DNA of 64,000 bases from Papilionanthe hookeriana x Papilionanthe teres (Eukaryota; Streptophyta; Magnoliopsida; Asparagales; Orchidaceae), in contig CM040430.1 of assembly GCA_022702705.1 (NCBI GenBank), positions 81,037,239 through 81,101,238 on the forward strand, in the 5' to 3' direction. Below, piece after piece: positions 1-11,293 of the stretch (the stretch's first letter is position 1; every line of letters starts with the position of its first letter). The notes beneath the pieces were generated by a model. It made no database searches. It was not told where the DNA came from and was given only the letters and a program-made list of their open reading frames with translations. Made by a program: the position numbers and the translations under genes.

Positions 1-78
1 GGATTTCCCACGGTCTAAATGAAAGTGTGGAACTCATTTAGTTGAGTTTAGCAAATTCATCCGGACTAAGTGAGTCCG
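1..78 (-). mobile_element. Unit C, left fragment (7.3-kb TG..CA family)
   Basis: This stretch reads in minus orientation and matches unit B at about 18627-18705 and, inverted, unit A at about 1240-1318. It is the part of unit C left of the unit A insertion; the sequence resumes at 7457. The rest of unit C lies off the left edge of the window. Confidence 0.8.
72..78. repeat. Direct repeat GAGTCCG flanking unit A, left copy
   Basis: GAGTCCG directly abuts the TG start of unit A, and the same seven bases directly follow its CA end at 7457-7463. Unit B keeps the uninterrupted pre-insertion sequence (with GAATCCG) near 18701. Seven bases is longer than the 5 bp seen for unit B, so the last two may be chance or reflect a slightly different end. 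Confidence 0.75.
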
Positions 79-2129
79 TGCGGCTTATTTTTTAGGTCGT
101 GTTTTATTTTGAAGAGGGGTCGCCTAACGTAAATCGTCGGCGAATTTTTAATTTAATTAAAATAAATAATTTGAAAAGTAGTATTTGATTTTGAAAATAA
201 TTTTAAATTTGAAGGTTTTAAGATATGAAATTAAACCGACCTCACATCCCAAATAGTTTATATAAACGAGCACCGCACCACAAACCGTGTACCTATCCCT
301 AAGGATAGACACACTCGCTTGATGGTGGGGCTTGATTAAATAAACTAGAAGATTAGTGACATCCGTTTGGTCCGCGAACCAATTTTATAAGCCGACAAGT
401 TTCCCCTGCTTAATATGAAAACATTAAACGGGGTTTATATTACTCGGGTTCTTTAAAATTCCCTATAAGGGCAAGCCCCTATAGTTAATTACATCTTAAG
501 TGACGGAATCACCTAAGAAAACTCTCGATAATAATCAATAATTCTGCTCTCAAGAATTTCAAAGTTTAAGGTTTTCAAAGATTGAATTTTGGAATTTCAA
601 TAGGGAATGGATCAAATTTTTGGAACATTTTTGTTTTGTGAATCCAAAGGAAGAAAGGTAGGAGAAATCACTGATTCGAAGTGAACTTCGATAATTTCCC
701 GACTATCCTATTGTTTGTCTTGAATTTAGGAAAGTCCTAATGTTTATTTGATATTTCAATCTTGCCAATTTCAATTAATTAGGGCTTATATTTGTATGAT
801 AAAATCAAACAAATAGCCTAGAAGATGTGAGGGTTTATTGTCGTATCGGACGACTACCTCGGAATCCTAAGACCGGTTAGGGCTTAATTTGCAATGCAAA
901 TGCCTAACGAAGAGTTGAGGATTTATGTTGCACTAGTGCAAGCTACCTCGAAGTCCTATGGCTTGGTTGTTTTAATTCTAGGAAAGTTTTGTTGAAGTAG
1001 ACTCGAGGTTTTGCTGATGACGATGGTCGTGCTGCCCACCATGCTCCGAGCTCCTTGTTGTTGCAGAGGTTTAGTTTTAGAAATCATAAATCAGGAGTTG
1101 AGAAAAGTGTTTTGGTTTAGAGAAAATCTTAATTTCCAGGTGTTTTTTTTTTTGTTTTATTTAAAACAAATCTTAAAGTTGATTATAACGACACCGGTTA
1201 AGATCCCACGGTTCCATCCTTCCGGCATCGTTATTTTTATCGGATTCACTTAGTCCAGATGAATTTGCTAAACTCAACTCGAATGAGTTCCACACTTTCA
1301 TTTAGACCGTGGGAAATCCCGTTAGCAACACGTAGGTTACATCATCCGAGGTATTCCCGATCATCCAACAGGACGTTTTAATTTAGTTGTAATTGTAGTT
1401 TTGTGTTCAGTTTGTGATTAAATTTTGAGTTGTTTTATATTTTGAAATGTTGTGGCGGTGAATTTTATCTTGCAATGACTTTTAACTTAATTTTGGTTTC
1501 AGTTTTAGGGGCTATCCTAAAGGTGTGGGTTTTCATGCAACAGTTGTTTTATCATGCAAGAAAAATAAGCGCAGTTGCAATAAAGTAAATTGCAATAATG
1601 TAAAAGCGTACCTGGAGGGTCTTCCCGTCATCCCAAGCTGCACTTAAAACACAATTAGAATGTTTAAGCAAGTTCCTAGGTAAAGCTAAGGGAAAGGTTA
1701 TGGTTTTCTACCAAATTCCTAATCCTATAGCTAGTCATCTCCTATGACGTCTAGGTTCTTTGGGTTTTGGTTTAAGGACGATTTTCTTCATCAAAGAATA
1801 ATTAAATTCAATTGTTCTTATAAATATCCTATCATATTGAGGAAGTGCTTAAGAAGGATCTTAAACATCTTTTCAATATTTCTAGGATTATTTTAAGTCC
1901 AAATGAATTTAATTATACAAATGAATCGATCGTCCGAGGTTTTCAAGTCTTGTTAACTTGCTCAGTGAACTAGTGACATTTGAATATCCTATGAGTGAAG
2001 TAACACTCCATTTAATGTTTCATTTAGGAGTTATAATAATCAAAGCTTTCAAGGGTAAATTAGTATTCAAATGATTTGATTTAAGTTAAAGGGTTTAAAT
2101 TTGGAATAGTGTTCAAGTTGCTTTACATT

Positions 2130-2460
2130 TAGTTTAATTTAATTTAATTGAGTTTTAATTTAATTTAACATAGTTCAATTTAATTTGATTTGGTATTTAA
2201 TTAATTTGATTTGATTTAATTTAATTTAATTATTTAATTTAATTTAATTTAATTTAATTTAATTTAATTATTTAATTTAATTTAATTTTTTAGTTCAATT
2301 TAATTTAATTATTTAATTTAATTTAATTTAATTATTTAATTTAATTTAATTTAATTGTTTAATTTAATTTAATTTAATTTTAATTAATTTAATTTAATTG
2401 TTTAATTTAATTTAATTTAATTTTAATTAATTTAATTTTAATTTAATTTATCTTTAATTT
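2130..2460. repeat. (AATTT)n-like pentamer tract in unit A
   Basis: Long runs of TTTAA/AATTT repeats are interrupted by TTAATTATT and similar variants. The same tract occurs inverted in unit B at about 17500-17765, so it was part of the ancestral unit, with copy-number drift since. Confidence 0.85.
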
Positions 2461-4587
2461 ACTTTATTTTTAATTTTAATTGAAATTTTTGAAAGAGTTT
2501 AATTTTAGTTTAATGATTAAGTCTTTTAATATTTTGAATTTGAATTATCATTTTAATTAAGAGTTGAATATTAATGGGATGATTAATTTAGGGATTTTTT
2601 AAATTAAAGAATAAATCTCTTCCTAATAAAGATCCCTTATTTTAATGATTCCAATTTTATTATTCTTCCAAATTTAATCTATTATTTAATTAAAGTTTAA
2701 TCATTTTAAAAATTGTTTAATGAGTTTCTACCCTTTAATTATTTAAATTTCAATCATCCAAATCAGATTAGGATCAAATATTTTACTTGTTGATTTTTTA
2801 TTAAACCTAAAGTTTTAATTAAGGATTAAAGATTAATTACCATTTTACCCTTTAAGCTTAATAATTTCATAACTCATTAAATTGAACTCAAATGAACTTG
2901 AAATTTTTATGTGACTTTACTCATATGTCAATAAAGACATGAGAGGAGAAAATGTGATTTTTCTGTATTTAATTTATTTATATAATTATTTTTGGTGGAA
3001 AATAGAGATTTTCAAGGAAAATTTGATAACATGACCAAGGGAAAGTTTCTGTCCTTAAGAAAATTAGGGGACATTCCTAATGACCAGAGAAGCACTTGGA
3101 CCAATTTTGGTGATTTTTTGAATTATATTATTTTTATTATAATTATTTTGAGTTTTGGAGTGTTAATTAATTTAAAAATAAGATAAATGTTGAAAAATGG
3201 ATTTTATATTTTTCAAAAATCTCTCTGATATCAAGGAAACCAGAGAATCAAATTTTGCAATTTTCTGATTTTTCTATGATTTATAATAATTATTTTAGTG
3301 AAAATGCTAGAAAATACATTTTTTTTAATTTTAAAATTACCCTAGGGCTTTAAAATTTAATATCTCACTAAATAGACTTAGGAAAAATGTGGGATTTGTT
3401 CCTAAGTGATTAAAATTCAAAATGTGACATTTTGGTGAATTTTATTATTTTTGTGATTTTTATTATTTTTTAATTATTAAAAATATTAAAATATTATTAA
3501 AAATCAACTTTTTTAGAAAATTGAAATTTTAATTTTCTTAGGTTCCCCTGATATCAGAGAGGCTCCAAAACCAATTTGGTGAATTTTTAAAAAGTATTTT
3601 AAAAGTTATGAATTTTTAAAGTTTAAGATGGCTAAGTGGCTTAATCAACCCAATTAGTGGGGCTAACCAAGTCCAATTGACCTCAAATTTTTATGGTGGA
3701 TTCCTCTGATCCTAAAGGTCAGTGGAGAATTGATTTCAAGTCAATTTGATACCTAGTTAACTCTAATTAATTAAAGACCTATTTTGGGTGTTTAAGCCAA
3801 TTAGGGTTAACTGCAGTGAATTAACTCAAGTCCTATTTTTCCTAGGGTTCTCTGGTCATAAGGAACATCACCAAATATTTCTAGAATTTATTTCACAACA
3901 TGCTAATTTTTGGAATTAAAATACTCAAAACAAGCAACATGCATTTGAAAATAAATAACTTTTCACAGAGATGGCCTCCGACCTTGGAAAATTCGGGGAA
4001 TGTTCCCAAGTTCGGAGGCTTCAAAAGCCCTATGGTCTCATGCCATGGTGAATTGTATACATGCATGGAGAATTAAATGTATGCAGGGAGTAAATAAATC
4101 ATAAAAAATAAAATACTTAATTAAATTAAATGATTTCTTTTCCACATTATTCTCCTCTCGTTCACTCGAGCAAGGGGGTATTTTTATTTTATTCTTGTGA
4201 TTTTTCTACACAAAGATATGGATTTTTGAAGTTTAGGGAATTAAATAAATAAGAAAATACCCTAATTTTCTATTTATCCACGCGGCGCCAGCGAAACCTC
4301 GGCAGCTCCGAAAGCACACGCGTCGCGCTCCCATTCGACGCCGCCACCTGAGTCAGCAGCCCGGGCCCCGCGGTTCTCGTACCGTCTCCCGGTCCGACGC
4401 AATCTCGGCCGTCCGTGCGCGCGTGTATTGAATGGACGGCATCCGTTCATCGTCCCCAAGTGTTCTCACCCGAGAGCCGTCCACACTAAATCCCTAAGAT
4501 CTCACTCGATTCTCGATGGATTTTCATGTTCTTATACTCTATGGATTCGTCTTGAAGAGACGAACACATCTATACGGCTAACATGCA

Positions 4588-4959
4588 TTGAAACTAAGGC
4601 ATTTGAAATGGAGAATCTTCAGAAGCTCGGGATGGATAGTTAACTCATACCTTAGCTCAGAGAAGTGTAGCTTCAATCTGAGAGTTGTTGCACCTTCGAT
4701 TGGGTCCCGCAAGCTCCGGATGAAGTCTCTCGGTCCAGTGAATCGCCTAGCTATGAAAGTGACCACGGCTCGATCACAAAGCTTGGAGGCTCGGAGCAAC
4801 CGGGTGGCCCGGAGATGGGGCTTTCGGTGGGAAACTTCTCCTCTTGGTCCAGGTGAAGGTGTAGGACCGGTCGATTTGAGGATTGGCTCACCGTGGCAAA
4901 GTGTCCTGGTTTTGGGTGGAATTTCGGTTGAGAAATCGGGCTCTGTTGGTGGGGATTAG
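4588..4959 (+). other. ORF conserved between units A and B (coding status unknown)
   Basis: A 123-codon open frame lies in the GC-rich block of unit A. The inverted unit B keeps the homologous frame (15041-15313, minus, 90 codons), and both end in the same peptide pattern: EGVGP, LRI, SVLVLGGI, VEKSG, VGGD. I recognise no domain. Both frames stop at the same place just before a conserved GGGCAAATTG. Because the two units are similar at DNA level, shared openness is weak evidence for coding. It could equally be leader RNA or a captured gene fragment. Confidence 0.3.
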
Positions 4960-5074
4960 GGCAAATTGACACTGGGGATCAACTGCTCTAAGGATGGTGA
5001 AGGGTTTGGAACAATTTTGGCAGAGTTTCGGCAAGGTTTGTGCTTGGCGCCTCTCATGGCCGAGAGGGGTGGAG

Positions 5075-5083
5075 TTTAAATAG
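5075..5083 (+). promoter_or_regulatory. TATA-like site of unit A
   Basis: TTTAAATAG is followed by a stretch conserved in unit B (GGGCCTCCC, then GGGAGAGTTAGGGCTTGGGA). The counterpart in unit B is 14917-14926 on the minus strand. If it is the transcription start region of an LTR, U3 would be about 5 kb and R-U5 about 2.4 kb. This is inferred from motif and conservation only. Confidence 0.4.
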
Positions 5084-5449
5084 AGCTGGCTGGGGGGCCT
5101 CCCAGGGAGAGTTAGGGCTTGGGATCGAGCTGCTGCCGGTGAGGAGAAGATCGGCCATGGTGACCACTAGGGATGGGGCAGCTCGGCAAGTGAGAATTTC
5201 AATGTTGGCTCACATGTGAGCTCTCGGCCATGGTGTTTTCCGGCGGCCCGGTGGCCGGCCGGCCGGCATGGGTCACCCTCGAGGTCGGGTGGGTCGGAGG
5301 CTGGAGGTTTGTGCAATCAATTGGCCATGGACATGTGTAAAGGCTTTGATCCAAAGTGGAATGGGGCATGGCTAGATTTGGACCTAAATGGGTCAACCCA
5401 CCCATTTGGGCTAGGTGCACCACCCAAGGCCTGGTTTAGGCTGAGGAGA

Positions 5450-7020
5450 AAGTGATTTGGATCAGCTTGATTAGTGGGGTCAAGTCACAATCCAAGTACA
5501 ATTAGGCTTAAGCATGGTTTAGTGGAATCATGTAAGTGGTTAACCACCTTTAGGAGTTAAGGAAAGAGCCTCCTCCTTTTGCCCAAAATGGCATGGTGAC
5601 ATGTAAAGAGGCTCTCATGGCTTGCATATGGCTTATGCATGGCTCCATGGCTCCATTTGGCTTGGGAAAAGTAAAGTCAATTTCATGGAAATGGATTTAA
5701 GGAAAATTTTGGTATTTAGGGGTGATTTGGCATGAGGCTTGATTTGGAATTATTTGATGATGAATTTAGGACTTAGGGATGATTTTAATTGAAAGTATGA
5801 TGAGGGGAAATGTCATATGGGCCTTGGAAGAATTTTGGGCTTTTCTTTAAAAGGGTTTTAGATGGGCTTTTAAGATGGATTAGGAAAGTGGGCTCTTGAA
5901 TTTTAAAATGGATTTTGGGATGAAATTTTGTAAAGAGGTTGGGTCAAATAATTATTGGGTTTAGCTCATGGATGTGTCATGAGTGACTTGAAGCAAATTT
6001 GGGGTAGTTTGGACTTGAATTGGGTTGGATTTGAATTCTTTTGGTGAATGGGCCAATGTAGGTCAAATTGGGCTAACTTGGGCCAATGTTGGGCTAGGGT
6101 TGAAATTGATGTAAAATAAATATTAAGAAATGTTTATGGGAGTGTTTCAAAGAGGTTTTGGCTTTGGTTGGGTTTTAATTTTGAGGTTTGGGCCTATTTG
6201 GGTTAGATTTGGGTTTAGGTCAAAATTGGGCTTTTTGATTTTGGGTTGAATTTGAGTGGGGTTTGGGTCAAAATCTTGGGCAAATCATGTTAGTTTTTTG
6301 TTTATGAGGATGTTAAGGAAGGTTTAGAAAAGATTTGGGGTTAATTGGAGTTGAATTGGGTTAGTTTGGGCTGAGTTTGGGTCATGGGTCCAAATTTGGG
6401 CTTTAAGGCCCAAAGTGAAATTGGATCCAAATGTCAATCAAATTGGACTTGGATTTGGTCTAAATTGGTATTGGGAATGTTGAATTGAAGTTTAGAATTG
6501 AATTGGACCAAAATTGGGGTCAATTGGGTATGTTTGGTTTGACATTGGGTCCACTTTGGGTTAAAATGGGTCAATTTGGGGGTTTTGACAAAAGTAGGGT
6601 AAATTGACAAAATTGGCCCATGGTGTAGTTGGACAAAATGAAATTGGGAATATTTGGGATTTTCTGGAATTTTCTGGGAATTTTCTGAATTTTTGGATTT
6701 TTAGGCCAAGAAGGGTATTTTGGGTATTTGGAGGGTATTGGGGGGTTTTCTTGGAATTTTTGGTATTTTTGGGTATGGATGATCAATTTGAGTGATGTGG
6801 AGGTGTTTGGGATTGATTTTGGAAAATTTTAGGTAATTTGGAGATTTTGCAAAAATTTGGGTAATTCGAGGGTTTTGGGTAGGCTAAGTGGTGTAGGGTC
6901 CCGGGGTCAAAAATTGAAAATTTGGGAAATTGAAGATTGGGTGAATTTGGGTGGGGTGAAATCATTTTGGTTGAGCCATGAAGCCATTTCAAGCCCATAT
7001 GAGCCATGAAAGGACTCATT
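5450..7020 (+). other. G/T-biased strand-asymmetric block of unit A
   Basis: About 1.5 kb is dominated by TTTGGG, TTGGGC, GGGTCAA and GGGTTGAA words, with very little C on this strand. The mirror block in unit B (13080-14500) is C/A-rich on the + strand. There are no long open frames with recognisable domains. The iterated GGG runs could form G-quadruplexes, which is inference. Confidence 0.7.
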
Positions 7021-7431
7021 TGAGGCATTCACTATGTTGTTCCTAACCCTCTTAGCGAGGGCTTAGGGGTTAAGGACCATCCATGTGAATCACCTACATG
7101 AGTCGGGAGGTCAAGTTGGGTATGGGTGTGGTTTTAGGAAGTGTGTGGAAATGTAGTGTGTAAGTGTAGTGTATGTCGGCCCCTTCACTGCGACCGGGCC
7201 ACCTGAGGCGATCCTAAGGCTAAAGAGTCCTATAGGAACTCATCCTTTAAACTTCCATATTTGATTTCAACCCTCTAGGTGATTAGGGGTCTATAGTCAA
7301 GTTTGTGGAGTTTGCAGGGAGTTTAGAAGTGGTTTGAATTTCTAAAAGGCGGGTCCGAATTCTAGTCCTCTAAGATAGTCAAAGGAAAAGCCTAAGGCTA
7401 GATCCTAAGCACTAAAAAAGAAGAAAAGGAA

Positions 7432-7452
7432 GACCTCATCAAAAATGAGGTC
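7432..7452 (+). other. Terminal hairpin of unit A
   Basis: A perfect 8-bp stem (GACCTCAT / ATGAGGTC) with a 5-base loop lies 4 bases before the CA end. It is preceded by a purine tract (AAAAAAGAAGAAAAGGAAG). The stem is conserved in unit B at 12583-12603, also with a 5-base loop. Confidence 0.8.
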
Positions 7453-7456
7453 AACA

Positions 7457-7463
7457 GAGTCCG
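7457..7463. repeat. Direct repeat GAGTCCG flanking unit A, right copy
   Basis: It immediately follows the ...TCAACA end of unit A and matches 72-78. This supports insertion of unit A by a staggered-cut mechanism into unit C. Confidence 0.75.
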
Positions 7464-8618
7464 ATAAAAATAACGATGCCGGAAGGATGGAACCGTGGGA
7501 TCTTAACCGGTGTTGTTATAATCAACTTTAAGATTTGTTTTAATGAAAACATAAAAACACTTGGGAATTAAGAATTTCTCTAAACAAAAACACTTTTCTC
7601 ATCTCCTGATTTATGACTTCTAAAACTAAACCTCTGTAACAACAAGGAGCTCGGAGCATGGTGGGCAGCACGGCCATCGTCATCAGCAAAAACTGAGTCT
7701 ACTTCAGCAAAACTTTCTTAGAATTAAATAACTAAGCCATAGGACTTCGAGGTAGTTTGCCTAGTGCAACATAAATCCTCAAACCTTTTGTTAGGCATTT
7801 GCATTGCAAATTAAGCCCTAACCGGTCTTAGGATTTCTGAGGTAGTCGTCTGATATGACATAAACCCTCACATCTTCAAGGCTATTTGTATGATTTTATC
7901 ATACTAATATAAGTCCTAATTAATTAAAATTGGCAAGATCAAAACATTAAATAAACATTAGGACTTTCCTAGATCCAAGCCAAACAATAGGATAGTCGGG
8001 AAATTACCGAAGTTTGCTTCGAATCTATAATTTCTCCTACTTTTCTTCCTTTGAATTCCCAAAACAAAATATTCCAAACTTGATCCATTCCCTATTGAAA
8101 TTCCAAAATTCAATCCTTTGAAAACTTAAACTTTAAAATTCTTGAGAGCGGAACTATTGATTATTATCGAGAGTTTTCTTAGGTGATTCCCGTCACTTAA
8201 GATGTAATTAACTATAGGGGCTTGCCCTTATAGGGAATTTTAAAGAACCCGGGTAATATAAACCCTACTTAATTCATTTATATTAAGCAGGGGAACTTGT
8301 CGGCTTATAAAATTGGTTCGTAGGCCAAACGGATGTCACAAACCTTTCTAGTTTATTTAATCGAGCCCCATTACCAAGCAGTGTGTCTATTCTTCGGGGT
8401 AGATACACGGTTTGTGGTGCAGTGCTCGCTTATATAAACTATTTGAGATGTGAAATCAGTTTGATTTCATATCTTAAAATTTTCAAATTTAAAATTATTT
8501 TCAAAATCAAATACTACTTTTCAAATTATTTATTTAAATTAAATTAAAAATTCGCCGACAATTTCTGTAGGCGACCTCTTTTTAGAAATACAACACTCAA
8601 CCTAAAAATATGCCGACA
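7457..8618 (-). mobile_element. Unit C, right fragment with its 5' terminus
   Basis: It reads in minus orientation and matches the first 1.2 kb of the unit (unit B about 18695-19866; unit A about 79-1240 inverted). It ends TGCCGACA at 8618, corresponding to the TGTCGGCA start of the family. Beyond it the integrase codons of element gamma resume, so unit C inserted into that coding region. The expected duplication on this side would begin AATGG; its partner lies off the window. Confidence 0.8.
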
Positions 8619-8788
8619 AATGGTTAGGACCTTTCACTATAACTGAAGTGTTTACATACGGAGATGTTGAAATTGAAGATCCGAAGGCTAGAAACAGATT
8701 CAAAATAAATGGACAGAGATTAAAACCATATTTTGAGGGTAAAAGACCAAATTTTAAAGAGGTTTTAATGCTCAGTCAAGCTGATTAA
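8619..8788 (+). pseudogene. Ty3/gypsy (Athila-like) integrase C-terminus, element gamma
   Basis: The reading frame begins at the unit C junction and runs about 56 codons to a TAA at 8786-8788. It shows the pattern typical of the C-terminal end of plant Ty3/gypsy polyproteins: WLGPFTITEVF, then YGDVEIEDP, then the near-invariant FKINGQRLKPYF. It is open over its whole visible length. The upstream part of pol is cut off by unit C and should lie left of the window. The two env-like pseudogenes downstream are in the Athila order pol-env-UTR-LTR, so this is the 3' end of pol of element gamma. Confidence 0.85.
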
Positions 8789-9020
8789 CACCCTGAATAG
8801 GTCATGCTGACGACGTTAAACTAAGCGTTTTATGGGAGATGATCCATAGTTATCTTATTTATATGTAATGATTGTATATTTGTTTAATTTATTGTTAGTT
8901 TGTGCTATGAATGAATTCTACTACCCGTATTTACCCTTATGATCATCACGATAATTGGATCCATAGAAAAATTTGGAACGCATTCGAACCAGAGAGAAAC
9001 TGGGCACTTTTTGCCTTGGC
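8789..9020 (+). other. pol-env spacer of element gamma
   Basis: AT-rich spacer between the pol stop codon and the first GC-rich motif cluster. I see no other feature in it. Confidence 0.6.
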
Positions 9021-9130
9021 TGCCGACGGTGAGATCGAGCCCGCCGACGGCGAGTTTTTCCTGCCAAGTTCAGTTTGTGTTATTAAAGAATCCCACCGAC
9101 GGCGAGATCGACCCCGCCGACGGCGAGTTC
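9021..9130 (+). promoter_or_regulatory. GC-rich near-palindrome cluster ahead of env-like 1 (gamma)
   Basis: Two pairs of CCGACGGYGAG/CCGCCGACGGCGAG stand in an otherwise AT-rich region, each pair spaced by GATCGA(G/C)CCC. The word GGTGAGATCGAGCCC nearly recurs in the LTR of the same element at about 21391 (GGCAAGATCGAGCCC). A frame through it gives repeated ADGE/TDGE peptides, but the motif also occurs in LTR promoter regions, so I read it as cis-regulatory or RNA-structural. Confidence 0.5.
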
Positions 9131-9271
9131 TTCGAGTGGACGGTTAATGGAGTTATTTTGACTGTTTTTAGCGGTTTTAAGTGGTTTTAACTCCTTTAAA
9201 ACTCCAAGAATTCGATTTCTAGACGATCTATCTCCTAAAAAAGAATTGTAAATCCACCAAAACTCATCCCT

Positions 9272-10430
9272 ATGGCATCCAATCACCCTGAAATCCCTAG
9301 ATCTTGAGTGTTCAATAAAAGAAAATTTATCAGTTGCGAGGCTCAGCGAATCTTCAATAAGGTATTGATGAAAAAGAGATTGATCAAGGAACGAGGATTC
9401 ATGAATCGAGGATTGGAGAATTTGATGACGCCTATCAAAGAAATGATTCTACGAAGACATTGGGAAGTGTTGTGTTATACCACCTCTGCAGTAGTCATCC
9501 CGGTGGTAAAAGAATTCTATGCCAATTTACACGGAATCAACCACAGAGTCGTCTATGTGCGAGGCAGATGGGTAACTTTTACTCCTTGTAGGATTAATGA
9601 GTTATATTTGATCGAGAAAACACCAGTTTGCCACTACTCTAAATTTTTCCCTACAAGGAATAATATGAATGAAATCTATCGTTACTTGACTGATGAAGCG
9701 GAAGATTAGGAAACGAGAGAAAACGGGTATGTTAGTTTTTCTACATCACTTCTAAACCCCGTTTCTAAACACCGGCACTTCTTTATTTTTTCAAAACTGT
9801 TACCTACTATGAGAGTCAGTAAAGTTTCTAAGGAGTGTGTGATTCTGAACTATTGTATTCAAGCGGGACTACCTATTGATGCTGGTTCGATAATTGTGAA
9901 GTCTGGTTTAGGCCTGATTGTTCATGGATCAATTTATGGGCTTGGACATCCTTCTACAATTTTTGCACTCTGCAGTCAATACCAAGTTTCATATGAAGCC
10001 TGGGAGAAGGTACTTCTGCTTGGAAACCTTTAGATCCAACTAATATGTTTCATACACTTGATGATGATAACGGTGCAGCTATTATTGTGGATCAAACATC
10101 TGAGAGTTCTTTTTTCAAATAGGCCCTTGATTGATAAAACTGATATGATCTTATGGAGAATCAAAGGATTGGAAAAACAGCTACAAAATGTGATGACTTC
10201 AATTAATAACATCTCTGACTTATTTGATCATATTGACTGAAGGATGAAAGAACATTTCGATCATTCTGGACATCTTGAAGCTAGTTTCATACGTCTTATG
10301 AGAAAAAAATAGATGGATAGAAGAAGATTCTACTGAAGAGTTTCCTTATAGACCCTTCTACAATCTTTTCGTTCATTTACGTTCAATAGGTGATATCAGA
10401 GATGAGTTTAGCACTGATTCTGAAGAGTAG
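9272..10430 (+). pseudogene. Athila env-like ORF 1 (putative plant transposon protein family), gamma
   Basis: ORF of unknown function found downstream of pol in Athila elements, often called env-like. The start is taken at ATG 9272, after which an in-frame TGA (9305) breaks the frame. The next segment (to 9709) carries the family core: FISCEAQRIFNK, ERGF, then VVKEFYANL and VYVRGRWVTFTP. A second segment (9809-10033) has the ILNYCIQAGLPIDAGSIIV and GLGHPSTIFALC blocks. The C-terminal part (10034-10430) has a coiled-coil-like region (RIKGLEKQLQNV, NNISDLFDHI) with several stops. Element delta has the same C-terminal part at 36892-37300. It is certainly not translatable as one protein now. Confidence 0.8.
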
Positions 10431-10828
10431 AAGATGTTCGTAACTACCTAAGTGTTGAGTTAGTTTGGATTTAAATTTGTGTGATTTGCACTTGTGTTAT
10501 TTTAGATTTCGATATTTGATCTCAGTATAGATGAGATTATGCATAGATTGTTTGTTTTCAGTGTTTTTAGTTTTGTGGTTTGGATTGCGATGCTGAATTT
10601 GATGTATTAAGGTTGAGAAAATACCTTGTTATAGTATATTGTGTACGAATATTGTAAACACTTAGATTTTATATATAAATTGTGATGTTTGTGTTGTGTA
10701 AATCTATTTGAAATAAAATAATATCTAATCACAATAAAATATGTTTAAATCGATTGATCGGACTTTAACGAGGCTTAAAATGAATTAAAAATACAAAAAT
10801 TTAAAATTTAAAAAAAAAATTGAAAATG
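10431..10828 (+). other. Inter-env spacer, element gamma
   Basis: AT-rich DNA between env-like 1 and the next motif cluster. It is similar in reverse orientation to 36500-36890 of element delta (for example a TCTCAGTATAGATGAGATTA-type word). No gene seen. Confidence 0.6.
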
Positions 10829-10938
10829 CCTGCCGACAGCGCCCTCAATGCCGCCGACGACGGCTTTTTCTAGAAATTTGAGCCTACTTGAATTAAGAAG
10901 CCCGCCGACGGTGAGATTTTTCCCGCCGACAGCGAGGA
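10829..10938 (+). promoter_or_regulatory. GC-rich motif cluster ahead of env-like 2 (gamma)
   Basis: Four variants of the gamma motif: TGCCGACAGCGCC, GCCGCCGACGACGGC, CCCGCCGACGGTGAGA and CCCGCCGACAGCGAG. It lies about 360 bases ahead of the env-like 2 start, a position similar to the cluster before env-like 1. Confidence 0.5.
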
Positions 10939-11293
10939 TTCGAAAAACACCTTTATTTGACCGGTCAGCCACCACTAATCATCATCCCCTACCTCTAAAC
11001 TCCAAAAAAATGACCTAGTGCTTGAGAGATCTTGGATTTGGAGCGTTTTCAACCCATTTTGAAGCTGGATTTCATCTTCCCTTGGTAAGAGCATCACTCC
11101 CATACAAAAAAATTTTATTTTCACTGTGTATTTCTTTCACATTTAGGAATTTTGGAAAAATAAAAAATGTGGAGAAAATAGTTGGAAGAAATTCATGGAA
11201 TTCATTTTAGATTACTTTAAGTCACATTTGGAAGCCATTCTAGTGTAGTTTTGGAATTTAGTTGAGATTTTTGTAAATTTGATAGATCGAGAA

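Larger units (their letters stand above)
79..7456 (+). mobile_element. Unit A: 7.4-kb non-coding TG..CA insertion
   Basis: This is a complete copy of a family also present as unit B, inverted at 12579-19866. It starts TGCGGCTTATTTTTTAGG and ends ...GAGGTCAACA, and it has no recognisable gag, pol or transposase. In order it holds an AT-rich head, an (AATTT)n tract (about 2130-2460), intron-like AT-rich sequence (2500-4250), a GC-rich block with a TATA-like site (4280-5450), a strongly G/T-biased block (5450-7020) and a 3' end with a purine tract and hairpin. It sits inside unit C of the same family. A solo LTR of exceptional length is the simplest reading because of the TG..CA ends; a non-autonomous element of another type is possible. 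Confidence 0.8.

Noticed and set aside
7174..7190. TGTCGGCCCC near the 3' end of unit A as the start of a short 3' LTR
   Set aside because: Only the first seven bases match the unit start, the following bases do not, and unit B has a different sequence at the same position.
79..7456. Units A and B as Helitrons because of the 3' hairpin
   Set aside because: They have target-site duplications and TG..CA ends; Helitrons insert without duplication and end in CTRR.
8911..9190. Coding ORF with repeated ADGE/TDGE peptides
   Set aside because: The repeats are the GC-rich motif cluster, which also occurs in LTR U3 regions and in other frames.
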